From: Euphorbia lathyris | Lineage: Eukaryota; Streptophyta; Magnoliopsida; Malpighiales; Euphorbiaceae | Assembly: GCF_963576675.1 (NCBI RefSeq) | Contig: NC_088915.1 | Location: forward strand, 84,019,501 to 84,083,500 | Direction: 5' to 3' | Length of the DNA stretch: 64,000 bases | Part shown: piece by piece, positions 44,799-56,536 of the stretch | How the letters are laid out: each line of letters opens with the position of its first letter | Numbering within the stretch: position 1 is the stretch's first letter | Notes under the pieces: model-generated | What the model was told of the DNA's origin: nothing | What the model saw: only the letters and a program-made list of their open reading frames with translations | Databases searched by the model: none | Position numbers and translations under genes: made by a program

Positions 44799-45997
44799 AC
44801 AATGGAATCATTTATCCGATCTCGGATAGTGAATGGGTTAGTCCAATCCATTGTGTACCTAAAAAGGTAGGCATAATTGTTGTAAGGAATGAAGAAGGTG
44901 AATTAATACCTACACGAACCACCACCGGTTGGAGGGTTTGTATAGACTATAGGAACCTAAACAAAGCAACTAGGAAAGATCATTTTCCTCTACCTTTCAT
45001 TGATCAAATGATCGAAATGATAGCCGGTCATGCATTTTATTGTTTCCTAGACGGTTATTCTGGATTCTTTCAAATTTACATTTGCCCGGATGACCAAGAC
45101 AAAACAACCTTCACATGTCCTTATGGAACATTTGCATATAGGACAATGCCCTTTGGTCTATGTAATGCACCGGCAACATTTCAACATTGTATGACAGCAA
45201 TATTTAATGATTTCATTGAAGATATCATGGAAGTTTTTATGGATGATTTTTCAGTTTATGGAGATTCTTTCGATGCATGTTTACAGAACTTAGATAAAGT
45301 ATTGTCTAGATATGAAGAAACGAATTTAGTATTAAATTGGGAAAAATGTCATTTCATGGTAGACAAAGGAATTGTTTTAGGTCATAAGATATCTGAAAAA
45401 GGTTTAGAAGTGGATCGAGCAAAGACTTCAGTTATAGAAAAATTACCCCCACCAACTACTGTTAAGGGAGTAAGGTCATTTTTAGGTCATGCAGGTTTTT
45501 ACAGGAGATTTATAAAAAACTTCTCTGTGATTTCCAAACCACTTACTAATTTGTTTATGAAAGATTCAACTTTTGATTTTAATGAGGATTGTTTACAAGC
45601 TTTCAATACATTGAAAACAGCTTTAATCAGTACACCTATAATATCGAAACCCGATTGGAATTTACCTTTTCAAATTATGTGCGATGCAAGTGACTTAGCT
45701 GTAGGGTGTGTATTAGGTCAAAGGAAGGATAAGAAACTTCATGTTATATATAATGCGAGTCACACATTGTCCGGTGCACAGTTAAATTACACCACAACTG
45801 AAAAAGAAATGCTAGCGGTAGTGTTTGCATGTGATAAGTTTAGGTCATACCTGCTAGGATCTAAAGTCATCATTTATACTGATCATGTAGCTTTAAGATA
45901 TTTATTTGTTAAGAAAGATGCAAAACTGCGTCTTATTAGATGGGTCCTGTTATTACAAGAATTTGACATAGAGATTAAAGATAAAAAGGGAATTGAA
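44799..45997 (+). pseudogene. Reverse transcriptase / RNase H of Athila A, truncated
   Basis: The frame resumes with [13 protein letters not shown] and [20 protein letters not shown]; the catalytic block is [13 protein letters not shown] near 45232 and RNase H starts at [18 protein letters not shown] near 45680. It ends in EIKDKKGIE at 45997, where C-type gag sequence begins in frame, so the ORF makes a short chimera before a stop at 46067. Confidence 0.88.
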
Positions 45998-47284
45998 GGC
46001 ATTGTCGCTCCCACGATCCCGGCCAACACATACGAGATCAAGACCGGCATGATCCAACTGATACAATAATGTGGTCAATTCGGAGGGGAACTCCATGAGA
46101 ACCCCAACGAACATTTGGATAAATTTCTTATGTGTGACGATACCTCTCGGCAAAATGGTGTTCCCGTTGAGGCTGTAAGACTAAAATTGTTTCCTTTTTC
46201 ATTGACAGGACAGGCGTTGGAATGGCTACACTCATTGGAGGCGGGATCCATCACGTCATGGGAGGAGCTCGAAAAGGAGTTCCTTTCCTACTATTTTCCG
46301 CCATCCAAAACAGTCAAGTTACGGACCGATATCACGTCCTTCAGGCAGTTGGAATGCGAGGCCCTTCATGCAGCTTGGGCTAGGTTTCGGACGTTGCTCC
46401 GAAACTGCCCCCACCATGACATCCCGAAGCACGACTTGGTAAGCACTTTTTACCACGGGTTAACCCCCACTAACCGTGCGACTGTTGATTCCGCTGCAGG
46501 TGGGGATCTATTTCGGAAATCAGCTAGTGAGGCCTACGAGCTCATTCATGAGCTCGCGAGGAAAAGCGTACAATGGCAAGAGGATCGGCTTGCCGGCTCG
46601 TCGCGACACCAAATGTTTGCTGTGGAGAAAGAGGCTCCGAAAAGCTCCATAGCAGAAATGCATAAGAAACTTGACTCATTAATTGCCCAGCTAAGCCTCA
46701 ACAAAAGTGCACAGGTCCTGATGTGCAATCATTGTGGTGGAGACCACGACGGACTCAACTGCCAAGCCGGTAGCCCTTTCGCTGGCGACATCGAGAGTGT
46801 AAGTTACGTAGGAGGAAATCCAAGGTATAATCCTAATCTGAACTCCTATCACCACCACAGTAATAATAACAACGGTTGGCGGCCTCGGTACCAACACCCG
46901 AACTTGTCATATGGTAATAATAATAATGTGTTGAGGCCCCCATCCGGCTTTGAGCAAGAATTTTGGGAAAACGGGCTCGGGCAATCACAAGCCACACCCG
47001 GTAATCGAAACGCTCCACCTTCCAACAATGTACACGACCAATCGGTCATGTCTTTGTTGAAGGACATATTAACCCGTCTTTCCGATAGCGAAGTGTTTTA
47101 CAGGGATCTTAGCCGCCAGGTGGCCCACCTAAACCGTCAACAACAAGAAAGGCCACTAGGAACCCTCCCGGCGAACACTGAACAAAACCCGCGGGGTAAG
47201 AATCGAGAATCCGGACAGGTGATAACGCTCCTCAACAATAGGAGTTCAGACCCGTCAAGTTCCAACCCGGACATCTTGCCCTAA
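45998..47284 (+). pseudogene. C-type gag, 5'-truncated copy
   Basis: It corresponds to the gag at 59501-61003 from residue 73 onward. A premature TAA at 46067 replaces the CAA seen in C. The rest (from 46115) is open and keeps the zinc knuckle CNHCGGDHDGLNC and the Asn/His-rich tail. Without its start and LTR it is very unlikely to be expressed as gag. Confidence 0.85.
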
Positions 47285-47445
47285 GCCGCGGTATGAGAAA
47301 GTCGAGCTACTTCGACTATAAACGTAGCATTGGTTTGAATTACTCGAACCTTTTTGTTTATATGTATTATAAATTTTTGTTCTTTTCTCTTCTCTTTAAT
47401 TCTTCCTTTTTGAGTTATTGTTTCACATTTTATTTTCGCTTGTGC

Positions 47446-47813
47446 CTCGGCCGTTGGACAAAAACGCCTTTAAATCCTTAAAACGTCCAACTTCTAGCCC
47501 GGGCGAGACTTCGGGGGCGGCTCCCTCCAATGCGGAAGGGGACTCGGACCCAAGCATGGGTCTCAATTTCAGTCCTCCACCCCTCCACGACTTCAACGCT
47601 CTTTATGCTCAGTTGGATATCTTGGAGGATAACCAACGCCGGGACCGGGTTCATTATGACTCCCAATTCGCCACCCTCAACACCCGCTTCGACTCCATCG
47701 AAGCACAACAACGGGAGGATCGGGTTCATCTCGATGCTCGCTTCGATGCCCTCACCAACTCCTTCGCCTCCTACTTTAACATCCATGGCAATCCGCCTCC
47801 ACCACAACTATAG
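47446..47813 (+). pseudogene. C-terminal remnant of the ATHILA/env-like ORF
   Basis: Its last 120 or so residues match the end of the ORF at 62030-63229 (SMGLNFSPPPLHDFNALYAQ and the heptad-rich LDILEDNQRRDRVHYDSQF). The N-terminal two thirds were removed by the 1.7-kb deletion. Confidence 0.8.
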
Positions 47814-47988
47814 TTTCCGTTTTCTTTTTATGTTTTCTTTATGTATTTCCTTTTGATGTTGTTTTTGTTATTTCTTGTGTTATTTTTCATGTTTTTAGTG
47901 TACGATGTTTGCACTTTAATATATATCATTAAATTCCGGTTGTGTTTTGTGCTTTCATTGTGTTTGTTTTTGTTGTTTAAAATAACAC

Positions 47989-48169
47989 CACGCAGGGCGT
48001 ACCCCATGGTACGCCCCGCGTACCCTGCATTCTCCTATTTAAAAACGTTCAAAAACTCAAACACGCGGGGCGTCCTGTTCCTGCGCCCCGCGTATTTGGG
48101 TCTCTGACTCAAAAAGAGATGCAAACGCCACCCTACGCGGGGCGCCCCCTGGGCACGCCTCGCGTAGGG
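47989..48169. repeat. Three ACGC-NNN-GCGT palindrome pairs in element D
   Basis: CCACGCAGGGCGTACC with GGTACGCCCCGCGTACC, CACGCGGGGCGTCCTG with CAGG-like inverse, and CTACGCGGGGCGCCCC with GGGCACGCCTCGCGTAG. Same positions as in C at 63405-63585. Confidence 0.75.
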
Positions 48170-49073
48170 CCCCTGACCACTAAGGGTCTTCTTTTCCTTC
48201 CTTACCTTTATTTTTGTTTTTGTTTTAACTTCTTTTTGCGACGCCCTTAGAACAGGCGTCATTTTAAATAACGCGGAGGGTCGTGCAACCCCGCACCTTC
48301 AGTTTGTTTTGCACTAACAAAAACAAAAAAAAAGAAAAAATCAAATAAACAACAAAATAATTAAACTAATTTATTGATCCCTAAAATTTTTCCCGACACA
48401 CTAACCTCCCTCGGAAATTATTTAAATGTTCCGTTGTTTGTCCTTAAATGTAAATACCGTCGGAATACAAAGGATCGGTTTTAGTAAGAAATTTTAGTCT
48501 TAATTTTGAAGTTAGGGAATTTGTGCAAAGCTTAAGTTAGTACTAAACTAAGGCATTGAGTCTTAACCCTAATGTTATCTCCATAATGAATTTTGAAAAG
48601 GCAATAAAAACGGGATAGTTGAGAATTTAGCGAAGACTTGATAGTACACAATTTAAACCCGAATCTTTGTGAGATATTTTTGAGCCTAAAGGAGTTCGTA
48701 CGAGAACTCCAATTCTTTTACAATTTTTCGAGAGCTTTGACTTCACTCGACTCATAGAATTTGCATCCAATACCGGGTTAAGTACACTTATTTTTGGTAA
48801 AAAGGTAATAGATGATAAACCGAACCCACTTAGGCTAATTTTTCTTAATTTATTTTTCTCGTTTTCATTGAACATTAGGAAACCCCTTCGAGCCTATTAA
48901 CCAACCTTTTTGTTAACACCCTTTTAAACATTTAACCCTTTTTCCTCTTGTTCAAATACCGACATAATCAAGTTGCACCCGAATTACCCGAAATAAGTCA
49001 AGGCCTTAGCAAATGAGCACCATAAGTTTTCAAAATATTGTTTTTGTGCCTCTATCAAAACAAAGGATACGAT

Positions 49074-49384
49074 AAAAATAGCAGCATTAATCCTACGTTT
49101 GAGCTCCAGAAACTCAAAAAACCAAAAAAATACCAAGCATTCATTTTCATCCAGCAACATAGAACAGGAATGGGGCTAAAATAGCAAACATTAATCCTAC
49201 ATTCGAGTTCCAGAAACTCAAGGAACCAAAATACCAACATAGCAAGCATTCATTTTTCATCCAATAACACAGAATAGGAGTAGATTAGGAACAGCACATA
49301 GCACTCTCAAGTTTGATTTCTAGAAACTCAAGAAACCAAAGAAGCCCAGCACAGCAAGCATTTAGCCCAAAAACACCGAATATG
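49074..49384. repeat. Three imperfect tandem repeats of about 100 bp
   Basis: Each unit holds 'ATTAATCCTAC.TT.GAG.TCCAGAAACTCAA..AACCAAA' and 'CAAGCATTCATTTT.CATCCA' followed by 'ACA.AGAA.AGGA'. The third unit is the most diverged. Confidence 0.65.
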
Positions 49385-49489
49385 GTTATAAGAGTTCTCA
49401 GAACTCATGATAAACCTAGGGAAAAATAGCCAAATCAGGGAAGAAAGGGTAGAGAGAGAGAGAGAGTAGACCACAAATCACCTAACTTA

Positions 49490-49830
49490 CCTTGCATGTC
49501 GAAATTAGGACTAGATCGGACCTCCTCAGGTCCTCAAATGTTCTCATCGGAGGTAGAAAAGGGGCGGTCGCCACCGTCGATAGAACCCGTTAGACATAGC
49601 CTCTTAAAGGCTCGAAATGAGACGAGAAGCCATGGGGCTTGGTTGAGAGAGCCTACGGAAGAGTGAATGAGAGTGAAAACGGTAGGGAAAGAAGTCGGAA
49701 TCCATGGAGCCGGCGAGAGCGTACTGATCGTGTTACAGGGATGTGAGAAAAGAAGAGAAAGCAAGGGGAGGCGTAGATGTGTCTGTCAATTTGAGAAAGA
49801 ATATGTGTGTAGGGTTTAAGTTTAGGAAAA
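49490..49830 (-). pseudogene. Gene-like segment (possible captured first exon)
   Basis: On the minus strand this stretch is pyrimidine-rich, has two ATGs in good context (GGCTCCATGGATTCC near 49707 and AGCCCCATGGCTTCT near 49635) and ends at a classical donor CATGCAAG/GTAAGT near 49492. The encoded frames match no family I know. It could be a captured host exon or an antisense transcript start of the element. Confidence 0.3.
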
Positions 49831-50437
49831 TCATTTTAATTTCTTGATTTGGGCTGGCCGAATTCTTTGCCTCACCAAAGGTCCACTTCAATTTTATTTT
49901 TCATTTTCTCACATTTTGTTGGTATGATTTGGTATTAATTTTGTAATTAGTTTGTTATTTCATTTTCATATACGAAAATATAAATGATTAAGCCACTAAT
50001 TCTAAGATTAGACTCAATATGATTTAGGTACTGATGTAATTTATTTTTGTTATGTTGTTATAGATTAACTCCTTAGACTATTTTACTTTCTTTTTATTAA
50101 TTTGAGTTATTTTCTTATGTTAACTTAGTTTGATTAGTTACCTATTTTAAACTAATATTTGTCTCCCATTTTACTCTTGTTCTTATTTTAGTTTTATTTT
50201 TTTTTTTGTTAAATCTGGATTTGTCCGTTACATATATTGTTTTCGTTAATCTTATGTTTTGATTTAAATAATTCGTTTTTTTTTTCTAATGAAGTATAGT
50301 CTAGAGATGATTTCCATGTTTAAGTCAATTTACATGTGATTTTACATATTTTTGCAACTTTAGGTAATGTTTATCAAGTTAATTCTAAACGGCGCGAAAC
50401 TTTAGCGTTCAATAATAAACTCGGAATACCTTTTATT

Positions 50438-50780
50438 AAATTCCGCTATTCTATTTATCGTATATGTGATATACGTAAAATAAGGTATGAGTTTAATTTG
50501 ATAAATACGAATACGTGTATGGTATACACTTATTTCCAAATAAAAAATAATAATCAAGTCGAGAAGTTATCCCCAACCCACAAAGTCAATCAAGTTAGCT
50601 CAATATGATGTGAAAATGTCTCTTGAACTAAATAATACATTTAAAATACTCCTGATTAAAATCCATGTTCTATTTATCATATATGTGATATACGTAAAAT
50701 AAAACGAGATTTTAATTTAATAAATATAATCATGTGTATGTTATATATATGATTTCAAACTAAAACAAATCCAAATCCCG
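50438..50780. repeat. Two direct repeats around ATATGTGATATACGTAAAATAA
   Basis: TTCTATTTATCGTATATGTG and TTCTATTTATCATATATGTG start two similar stretches of about 120 bp, 220 bp apart. Confidence 0.6.
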
Positions 50781-51122
50781 ATAACCCCAAATCACGAGTA
50801 TCCGGTTTACATCAAATACTTAAAGCGAAACAAACAGTGGACACCTAATATCATTATAGTACCGATACGTCGGGCGGGGTAGGATGAGATCACATCTCTT
50901 CCCTACACGTAATCGGAAAAACAAACTCTGATCTCCGAAGACCATCCTTATCAAAACCAAACTGCACAGAGTCAATCTGAACAGATAGGGCGACCAATCA
51001 CGCCCACATACATGTATTTCCAAGTGATGATTGGTGGCGACTCGAAACCTTAAACACGAGAAAGGCGGATCGAGCCGACCATGCACCCCGACCTGCGTAA
51101 AAATCGGAAGCCAGGGTGCGAC

Positions 51123-51415
51123 AGGGAGGATGGCATATGATCTCACATTCACCCGACATGAATATTCAGAGCTCAGTTATGGACTACTGAAACTCGGAGG
51201 GTGGTTGGAAATGGAATGAGTTGGCTTCGCTGCTGCCTCAAGAATTTATTTTCCATATGGCAGCATATGTCATATTTCCAGATAGTGATGAATTAGATTT
51301 GTTTTTTTGGACAAAATCTGCCTCAGGTTCGTATACGGTTACATCAGGATATGAGCTACTCTTATCCAAACGGCTTGGTGCTTCGAACCACACGTCGTAC
51401 ATGGAGAATCGGCTC
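51123..51415 (+). pseudogene. LINE zf-RVT domain fragment
   Basis: In frame from about 51203: GWKWNELASLLPQEF, PDSDELDLFFWTKSASGSYT and SGYELLLSKRLGASN, ending MENRL where the LTR of B begins. The 'D.L.W....SG.Y.V.SGY' pattern is the zinc-binding region after the RT of plant LINEs. The last 35 bp (51381-51415) also precede the LTR of element A, the rest does not. Confidence 0.65.
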
Positions 51416-52941
51416 TGTTAAGCCCAAAATATACCTAAAATATCATATATAAATACGTTAAATTTACATTGAAATCATGCTAATTATATTCATTTAGAAT
51501 ATTTTTATGTCTTTATATACTTCTTTGATGCAAGGTACTTAATTATTTGGTTAAATCCAAATAGGAGCTAAAATGGAGCTAAAACGAGGGAAAAAGCTGA
51601 GTTACGTGCCAAAAATACGTATTAATCAGAAGACCGACTCAAGGAGACAAGAAGCAGCCGAGAGATGGGGAAAACGTCCCTGTCGCGACTGAGATTCTCA
51701 AAATCTCAGTCGCGACACGCTAACCTCAGTCACCAAAAATTCGACTTTCATCAGCCTTCTTCCGTGCCCCCTGTCGTGACTGAGATTCTCGGAATCTCAG
51801 TTGAGACAGCGAAGAATTCTGCACAACTTTCACATGTCAGAAATCCAAAAAATACGTCTGTTCGTTTGGATAAAAGCGACCCTTCACCAGCGGAAACGAC
51901 CCCTCAATTACAACCATTCACCAACTATAAATAAGTGATTCATTTCAGAATTCAAGGGTTGGAAAAATGGGAGAAATGATAGTTTAGAGAGTTGTTATTA
52001 TGTTCTGATTCAGAAAAGAGTTAGAAGTTTAGATACATTTCTGTAAAAACAAACTTGATGTACACAAGTTGTTCTTAGATTAGTCATAAACACAGTAGTG
52101 ATTAGTTTAGTTTCAAAGATTGTTCAGAGACAAGTTCTCATTCTGGTAGTGGACCTAGCGGTCTCTATTCCGAAGATTCAGCGAGAAGAACTAACGGCTG
52201 AAGCGCAAAAGGGTCTGACAAACCTACGGAGATTGAGGGAAAGATTGACAACCCGGATCTCAAAGTTTTCGTCAAAATGCTATCCATGTTTCTTCCTCTC
52301 TGTTAACTTGTGTAGATTAACAATTCATCAATGATACATTTATCTTATTCAATATATTCTTCCTGTTGTTATTTTGATGTTGTTCTGACAAAATGATTTT
52401 CAAAATGATAAACTGGTGTTTTTATTAAAACGTTTTATATAATTATATTTACAAAGAAACTTTGTGGAACACTTGAAAGAATTAGTTTTTACGGATGATA
52501 TGATCGTTAGCGCGGCTTATCGGATAAAAAATACTAATTTGATTAAGGTAGAAATCTGCTCCGATCCAGAGAGATTTCTACAGTTCGAAGCCATTTAATT
52601 GCATAAATTCTTGAATTATTACATGTTCATAATCTTACCAAAGTTATAGTTACTTTCTTTGCTTAATGCGAATAAGTTTTATACATATTTCTATTTCACG
52701 AAAGCTTCTGGCTTGTGATTAATTCTCAAGACAGAATTGTACTCTAAGTTAATATAACATTCTCATCTAATCCTAATTAATCCAAACCAATAAAATTAAT
52801 TAAACGATTTTCTTAAAGTTAAACCTAAAGACGTGAATAAAACTGAATTAAAATAAGTTTTAGTTAAAAAGTGTTCCCTGTGGGTTCGATATCTTTTATT
52901 ACTACAAGCGTATACCGTGCACTTGCGGAAATCACTCAACA
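51416..52941 (+). repeat. 5' LTR of element B
   Basis: TGTTAAGCCC...CTCAACA, near-identical to the LTR at 40444-41957. Hairpins are at 51681-51717 and 51772-51808, with TATAAATA at 51926. Confidence 0.87.
51681..51717. promoter_or_regulatory. Perfect hairpin TCGCGACTGAGAT upstream of the LTR TATA box (B)
   Basis: Identical to 40698-40734, with the weaker second copy at 51772-51808. It has stayed a perfect 15-bp stem in both blocks. Confidence 0.55.
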
Positions 52942-52947
52942 AGTTTT

Positions 52948-52965
52948 TGGCGCCGTTGCCGGGGA
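52948..52965 (+). promoter_or_regulatory. Primer binding site, tRNA-Asp (element B)
   Basis: TGGCGCCGTTGCCGGGGA, as in element A. Confidence 0.85.
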
Positions 52966-53133
52966 ACGCCAAAATTTTTAACAAAAATTTAGATTTTTCG
53001 TGTTTTATTTCGAATCTAGGTTTATACATATTTATTTTAACTTTTGCAATTTATTAATTTTTTTTTACTAACATATTTATTTTTCAAATTCTGTTTTGAA
53101 GGTAGTTTCGGTTCGTGCACGATTTTCAGGTTC

Positions 53134-54693
53134 ATGCGCAGTTCTCGAAGTTCAGGCATTGCACCAAACCCATTAGACCCAGAAATTGAAAAGACCATTA
53201 AAAAGAACAAGAAAAACAAAAACAAAACTTGATTAAAGACAAATACCGAGCCAGATATTATGGCAGACCCACCAACACTTATGGATTACGCTATGCCAGG
53301 GGTGGCCGGTGTAACCAATAGTATCGTTAGACCCAGAATCACCGCAAACCAATTTGAAATTAAGCCAGCATTGCTTAATATGTTGCAAAATAATGAACAT
53401 TTTATGGGTTACCTAACGAAAATCCTAACACCCATTTGACAAATTTCCTTGAAATTTGTGACACTTTTAAAATACCAGATGTGACTGCCGAAGCAATCAA
53501 ACTTCGCCTTTTTCCTTTCACTTTGAAGGATGGAGCCAAAGAGTGGTTAACTTCGATGCCAGGCGCAACGTTTGCAACTTGGGAACAATTAGCCCAAGCT
53601 TTTTTTATCAAAATATTTTCCTTTAGCAAAAACCGTAAGAGTCATAAAAGAGTTAACATCTTTTTCTCAAAATGATAATGAAACTCTTTATGAGATTTGG
53701 GAACGTTTTAAAGAACTTCAACGTTTATGCCCACACCACCAATTGCCCGCAGAACTTCTAATGCAAACAATTTATAATGGACTAAATCCTACAACTAGAG
53801 GTTCATTAGATGCTATGTCAGGAGGGCTATTTATGAAGAAGACATCAGCCCAAGCAAGAGAACTTTTAGAGGAAATGGCAATCAACAGCAGTATGTGGCC
53901 TGCGGAACATGGACATATACCGGTGGCAAAACCATCATCCTCAACCACATCATCGGTTAAAGGTATAGTGAACCTTGATCCAGTCGCGATGTTACAAGCC
54001 CAATTTTCTGCCTTATCGCACAAAATTGATAAGTTTATGGCACCGTGCGATACCAATGGTAATCCAATCCAAACGGATGTGGATTATGAAAATATGAGTG
54101 AGATCGAACAGGTAAATTTTGTCCAAGGGCAAAACCAAACTAATAATACTTATTCTAATACTTATAATTCTGGATGGAGGAATCATCCTAACTTTAACTG
54201 GAAAGATAACAATAATAATGCAAATGCTAATCAAAATCGTACCAATAATTATCAAAATCAGTCAAGAGATACGATTAGCACTTTATCTTCTAAAATCGAC
54301 AAATTTATAGATGTTATCAGTGGAAAAATAAGTAATCACGACGATGGTTTTAAATGGATCGAAAATAAATTCGATCAGCTTATTAAAAACCACTCATCCA
54401 ACATCCATAATTTGGAGGTCCAAATTGGTCAACTTGCTAAATCAATTCCATCCCGAAAAGAGGGAAGTCTTCCCAGCCATACGGAAGAAAATCTGAAAGA
54501 GCAGGTAAAGGCTATCACTCTTCGTTCAGGGAAAAATTATCTAGGTCCGGAAATGCCCGGAGATTCGACTTTACCAGGAACTGATTTACCAAAACCCAAA
54601 GAAGATGTATCAAACACAAAAAGTTCACCAATTGACTCAAGTACAAAAACTTTTGTACCCAAACCACCTTTTTCCGCACAAAGTCCGAAATAA
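53134..54693 (+). pseudogene. gag of Athila B, broken
   Basis: It has the same start (MRSSRSSGIAPNPLDPEIEK), the same early TGA and the same internal frame breaks as A (about 53230, 53408 and 53612). The long frame 53743-54693 holds the second half of gag with the Asn-rich stretch and stops where an extra T shifts the frame before the protease. Confidence 0.85.
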
Positions 54694-56536
54694 GGACTAT
54701 GACAAACAACTTTTAACATTTCTGGATAAACTTAAAATTTTGCACATTAATTTAACATTTATGGATGCATTTACGCAAATTCCTAACTATGGTAAGTTCT
54801 TAAAGGATTTAATTTCGAAGAAAATTAGTTGGGAAGGAATTTCATCTATTTCGCTTACTGAGGACTGTAGTTCAATAGTGTCGAGTACACTGCCCACTAA
54901 ACTCAAAGATCCCGGATGTTTTACTATTCCGTGTAAGTTGGGAGATATTGAATTCTCAAGTTGTCTTTGTGATTTAGGAGCAAGTATAAACTTAATGTCG
55001 GTGTCTATTTTTAACAAGTTAGGTTTAAAAGAAGATATCAAACGTACCAATATGGTTTTGCAATTAGCGGATCAAACCACTAAGAGACCATATGGTATAA
55101 TTGAGGATGTTTTAGTTAAAGTCGACAAATTTATTTTTCCTACCGATTTTGTTATATTAGATTTTGCATATGACGTTAATTGTCCACTAATTTTTGGTAG
55201 ACCGTTTATGAACACGGGACGTGCTCTAGTTGATGCGTCGGAAGGGAAAGTAGTTTTAAGGATAGGAGAAGATAAGATCGAGTTTAATATGAACAAAGCG
55301 ATGAAATATCCTATGGAGGAATTCGCTTGTATGAAACTTGACTTAGTTGAAGAATGTGTCAATGACGTTATTCAAAAAGAAGAAATAATAGAACCTATAG
55401 TGGGTGAAGAATTAGAAGATAAGGACCCAGAGCCTTTGATTCGAGAAGATGGACCAGTTCCGCCTTCGATTGTAATACCCCCTAAATTAGAACTTAAAGA
55501 ATTACCCAGTCATTTGAGGTACACTTTCTTAGGCGAAGGCGATTCTCTACCTATAATTATCTCTAACAAATTAACAAATGATCAAGAAGAAAAATTGAAA
55601 GAGGTTGTTAGAAATAGGATAGGAAGTATGGGATGGCAAATTTCAGACTTAAAAGGAATTAATCCTAGTATCGTAATGCACAGAATTCACTTAGAAGAAG
55701 ATAAGCCACCTAAAGCGGATAGGCAAAGACGCTTAAATCCGAACATGAAAGAAGTAGTAAAAAATGAGATTACTAAACTTTTAGACAATGGAATCATTTA
55801 TCCGATCTCGGATAGTGAATGGGTTAGTCCAATCCATTGTGTACCTAAAAAGGTAGGCATAATTGTTGTAAGGAATGAAGAAGGTGAATTAATACCTACA
55901 CGAACCACCACCGGTTGGAGGGTTTGTATAGACTATAGGAACCTAAACAAAGCAACTAGGAAAGATCATTTTCCTCTGCCTTTCATTGATCAAATGATCG
56001 AAATGATAGTCGGTCATGCATTTTATTGTTTCCTAGACGGTTATTCTGGATTCTTTCAAATTTACATTTACCCGGATAACCAAGACAAAACAACCTTCAC
56101 ATGTCCTTATGGAACATTTGCATATAGGACAATGCCCTTTGGTCTATGTAATGCACCAGCAACATTTCAACGTTGTATGACAGCAATATTTAATGATTTC
56201 ATTGAAGATATCATGGAAGTTTTTATGGATGATTTTTCAGTTTATGGAGATTCTTTCGATGCATGTTTACAGAACTTAGATAAAGTATTGTCTAGATATG
56301 AAGAAACGAATTTAGTATTAAATTGGGAAAAATGTCATTTCATGGTAGACAAAGGAATTGTTTTAGGTCATAAGATATCTGAAAAAGGTTTAGAAGTGGA
56401 TCGAGCAAAGACTTCAGTTATAGAAAAATTACCCCCACCAACTACTGTTAAGGGAGTAAGGTCATTTTTAGGTCATGCAGGTTTTTACAGGAGATTTATA
56501 AAAAAACTTCTCTGTGATTTCCAAACCACTTACTAA
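54605..56536 (+). pseudogene. Protease-reverse transcriptase region of Athila B
   Basis: One long frame of about 640 residues, truly in register from about 54670: LCDLGASINLMS protease block near 54967, RT with [20 protein letters not shown] and [13 protein letters not shown] near 56217. It ends after a run of A (AAAAAAACTTC near 56504) shifts the frame at the start of RNase H. The domain itself looks otherwise intact. Confidence 0.88.

Larger units (their letters stand above)
40444..45997 (+). mobile_element. Athila-type Ty3/gypsy element A (truncated)
   Basis: 5' LTR, tRNA-Asp primer binding site, gag, protease, reverse transcriptase and part of RNase H in order. It is nearly identical to element B (51416-57764) as far as 45997, where it stops abruptly and joins C-type gag. 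It shares with B the same gag frame breaks and has extra lesions of its own: TAA at about 42867, TGA at 42913 and a frameshift near 44777. The integrase is absent. It belongs to the first block of the duplicated nest. Confidence 0.88.
45998..48583 (+). mobile_element. Element D: truncated, internally deleted copy of element C
   Basis: It begins inside the C-type gag (equivalent to 59717) and runs nearly identically with C to the end of the window (48583 matches 64000), but lacks the 1697 bp of C between CTTGTG repeats at 61158 and 62855. It has no 5' LTR. It carries the same GC-rich palindromes (47989-48023, 48061-48094, 48131-48169). Confidence 0.85.
48584..51122. other. 3' part of block 1, mostly unassigned
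   Basis: No pol or other long plus-strand frame is present. It holds three 100-bp tandem repeats (49074-49384), a (GA)n run near 49451, a gene-like minus-strand segment (49490-49830), two 120-bp direct repeats (50438-50560 and 50657-50780), and an end with GGTGGCGACTCGAAACC and GCCAGGGTGCGACA, which resembles the 3' end or LTR end of gypsy elements. It may be the 3' region of the C-type element, whose counterpart lies beyond the window. Confidence 0.4.
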
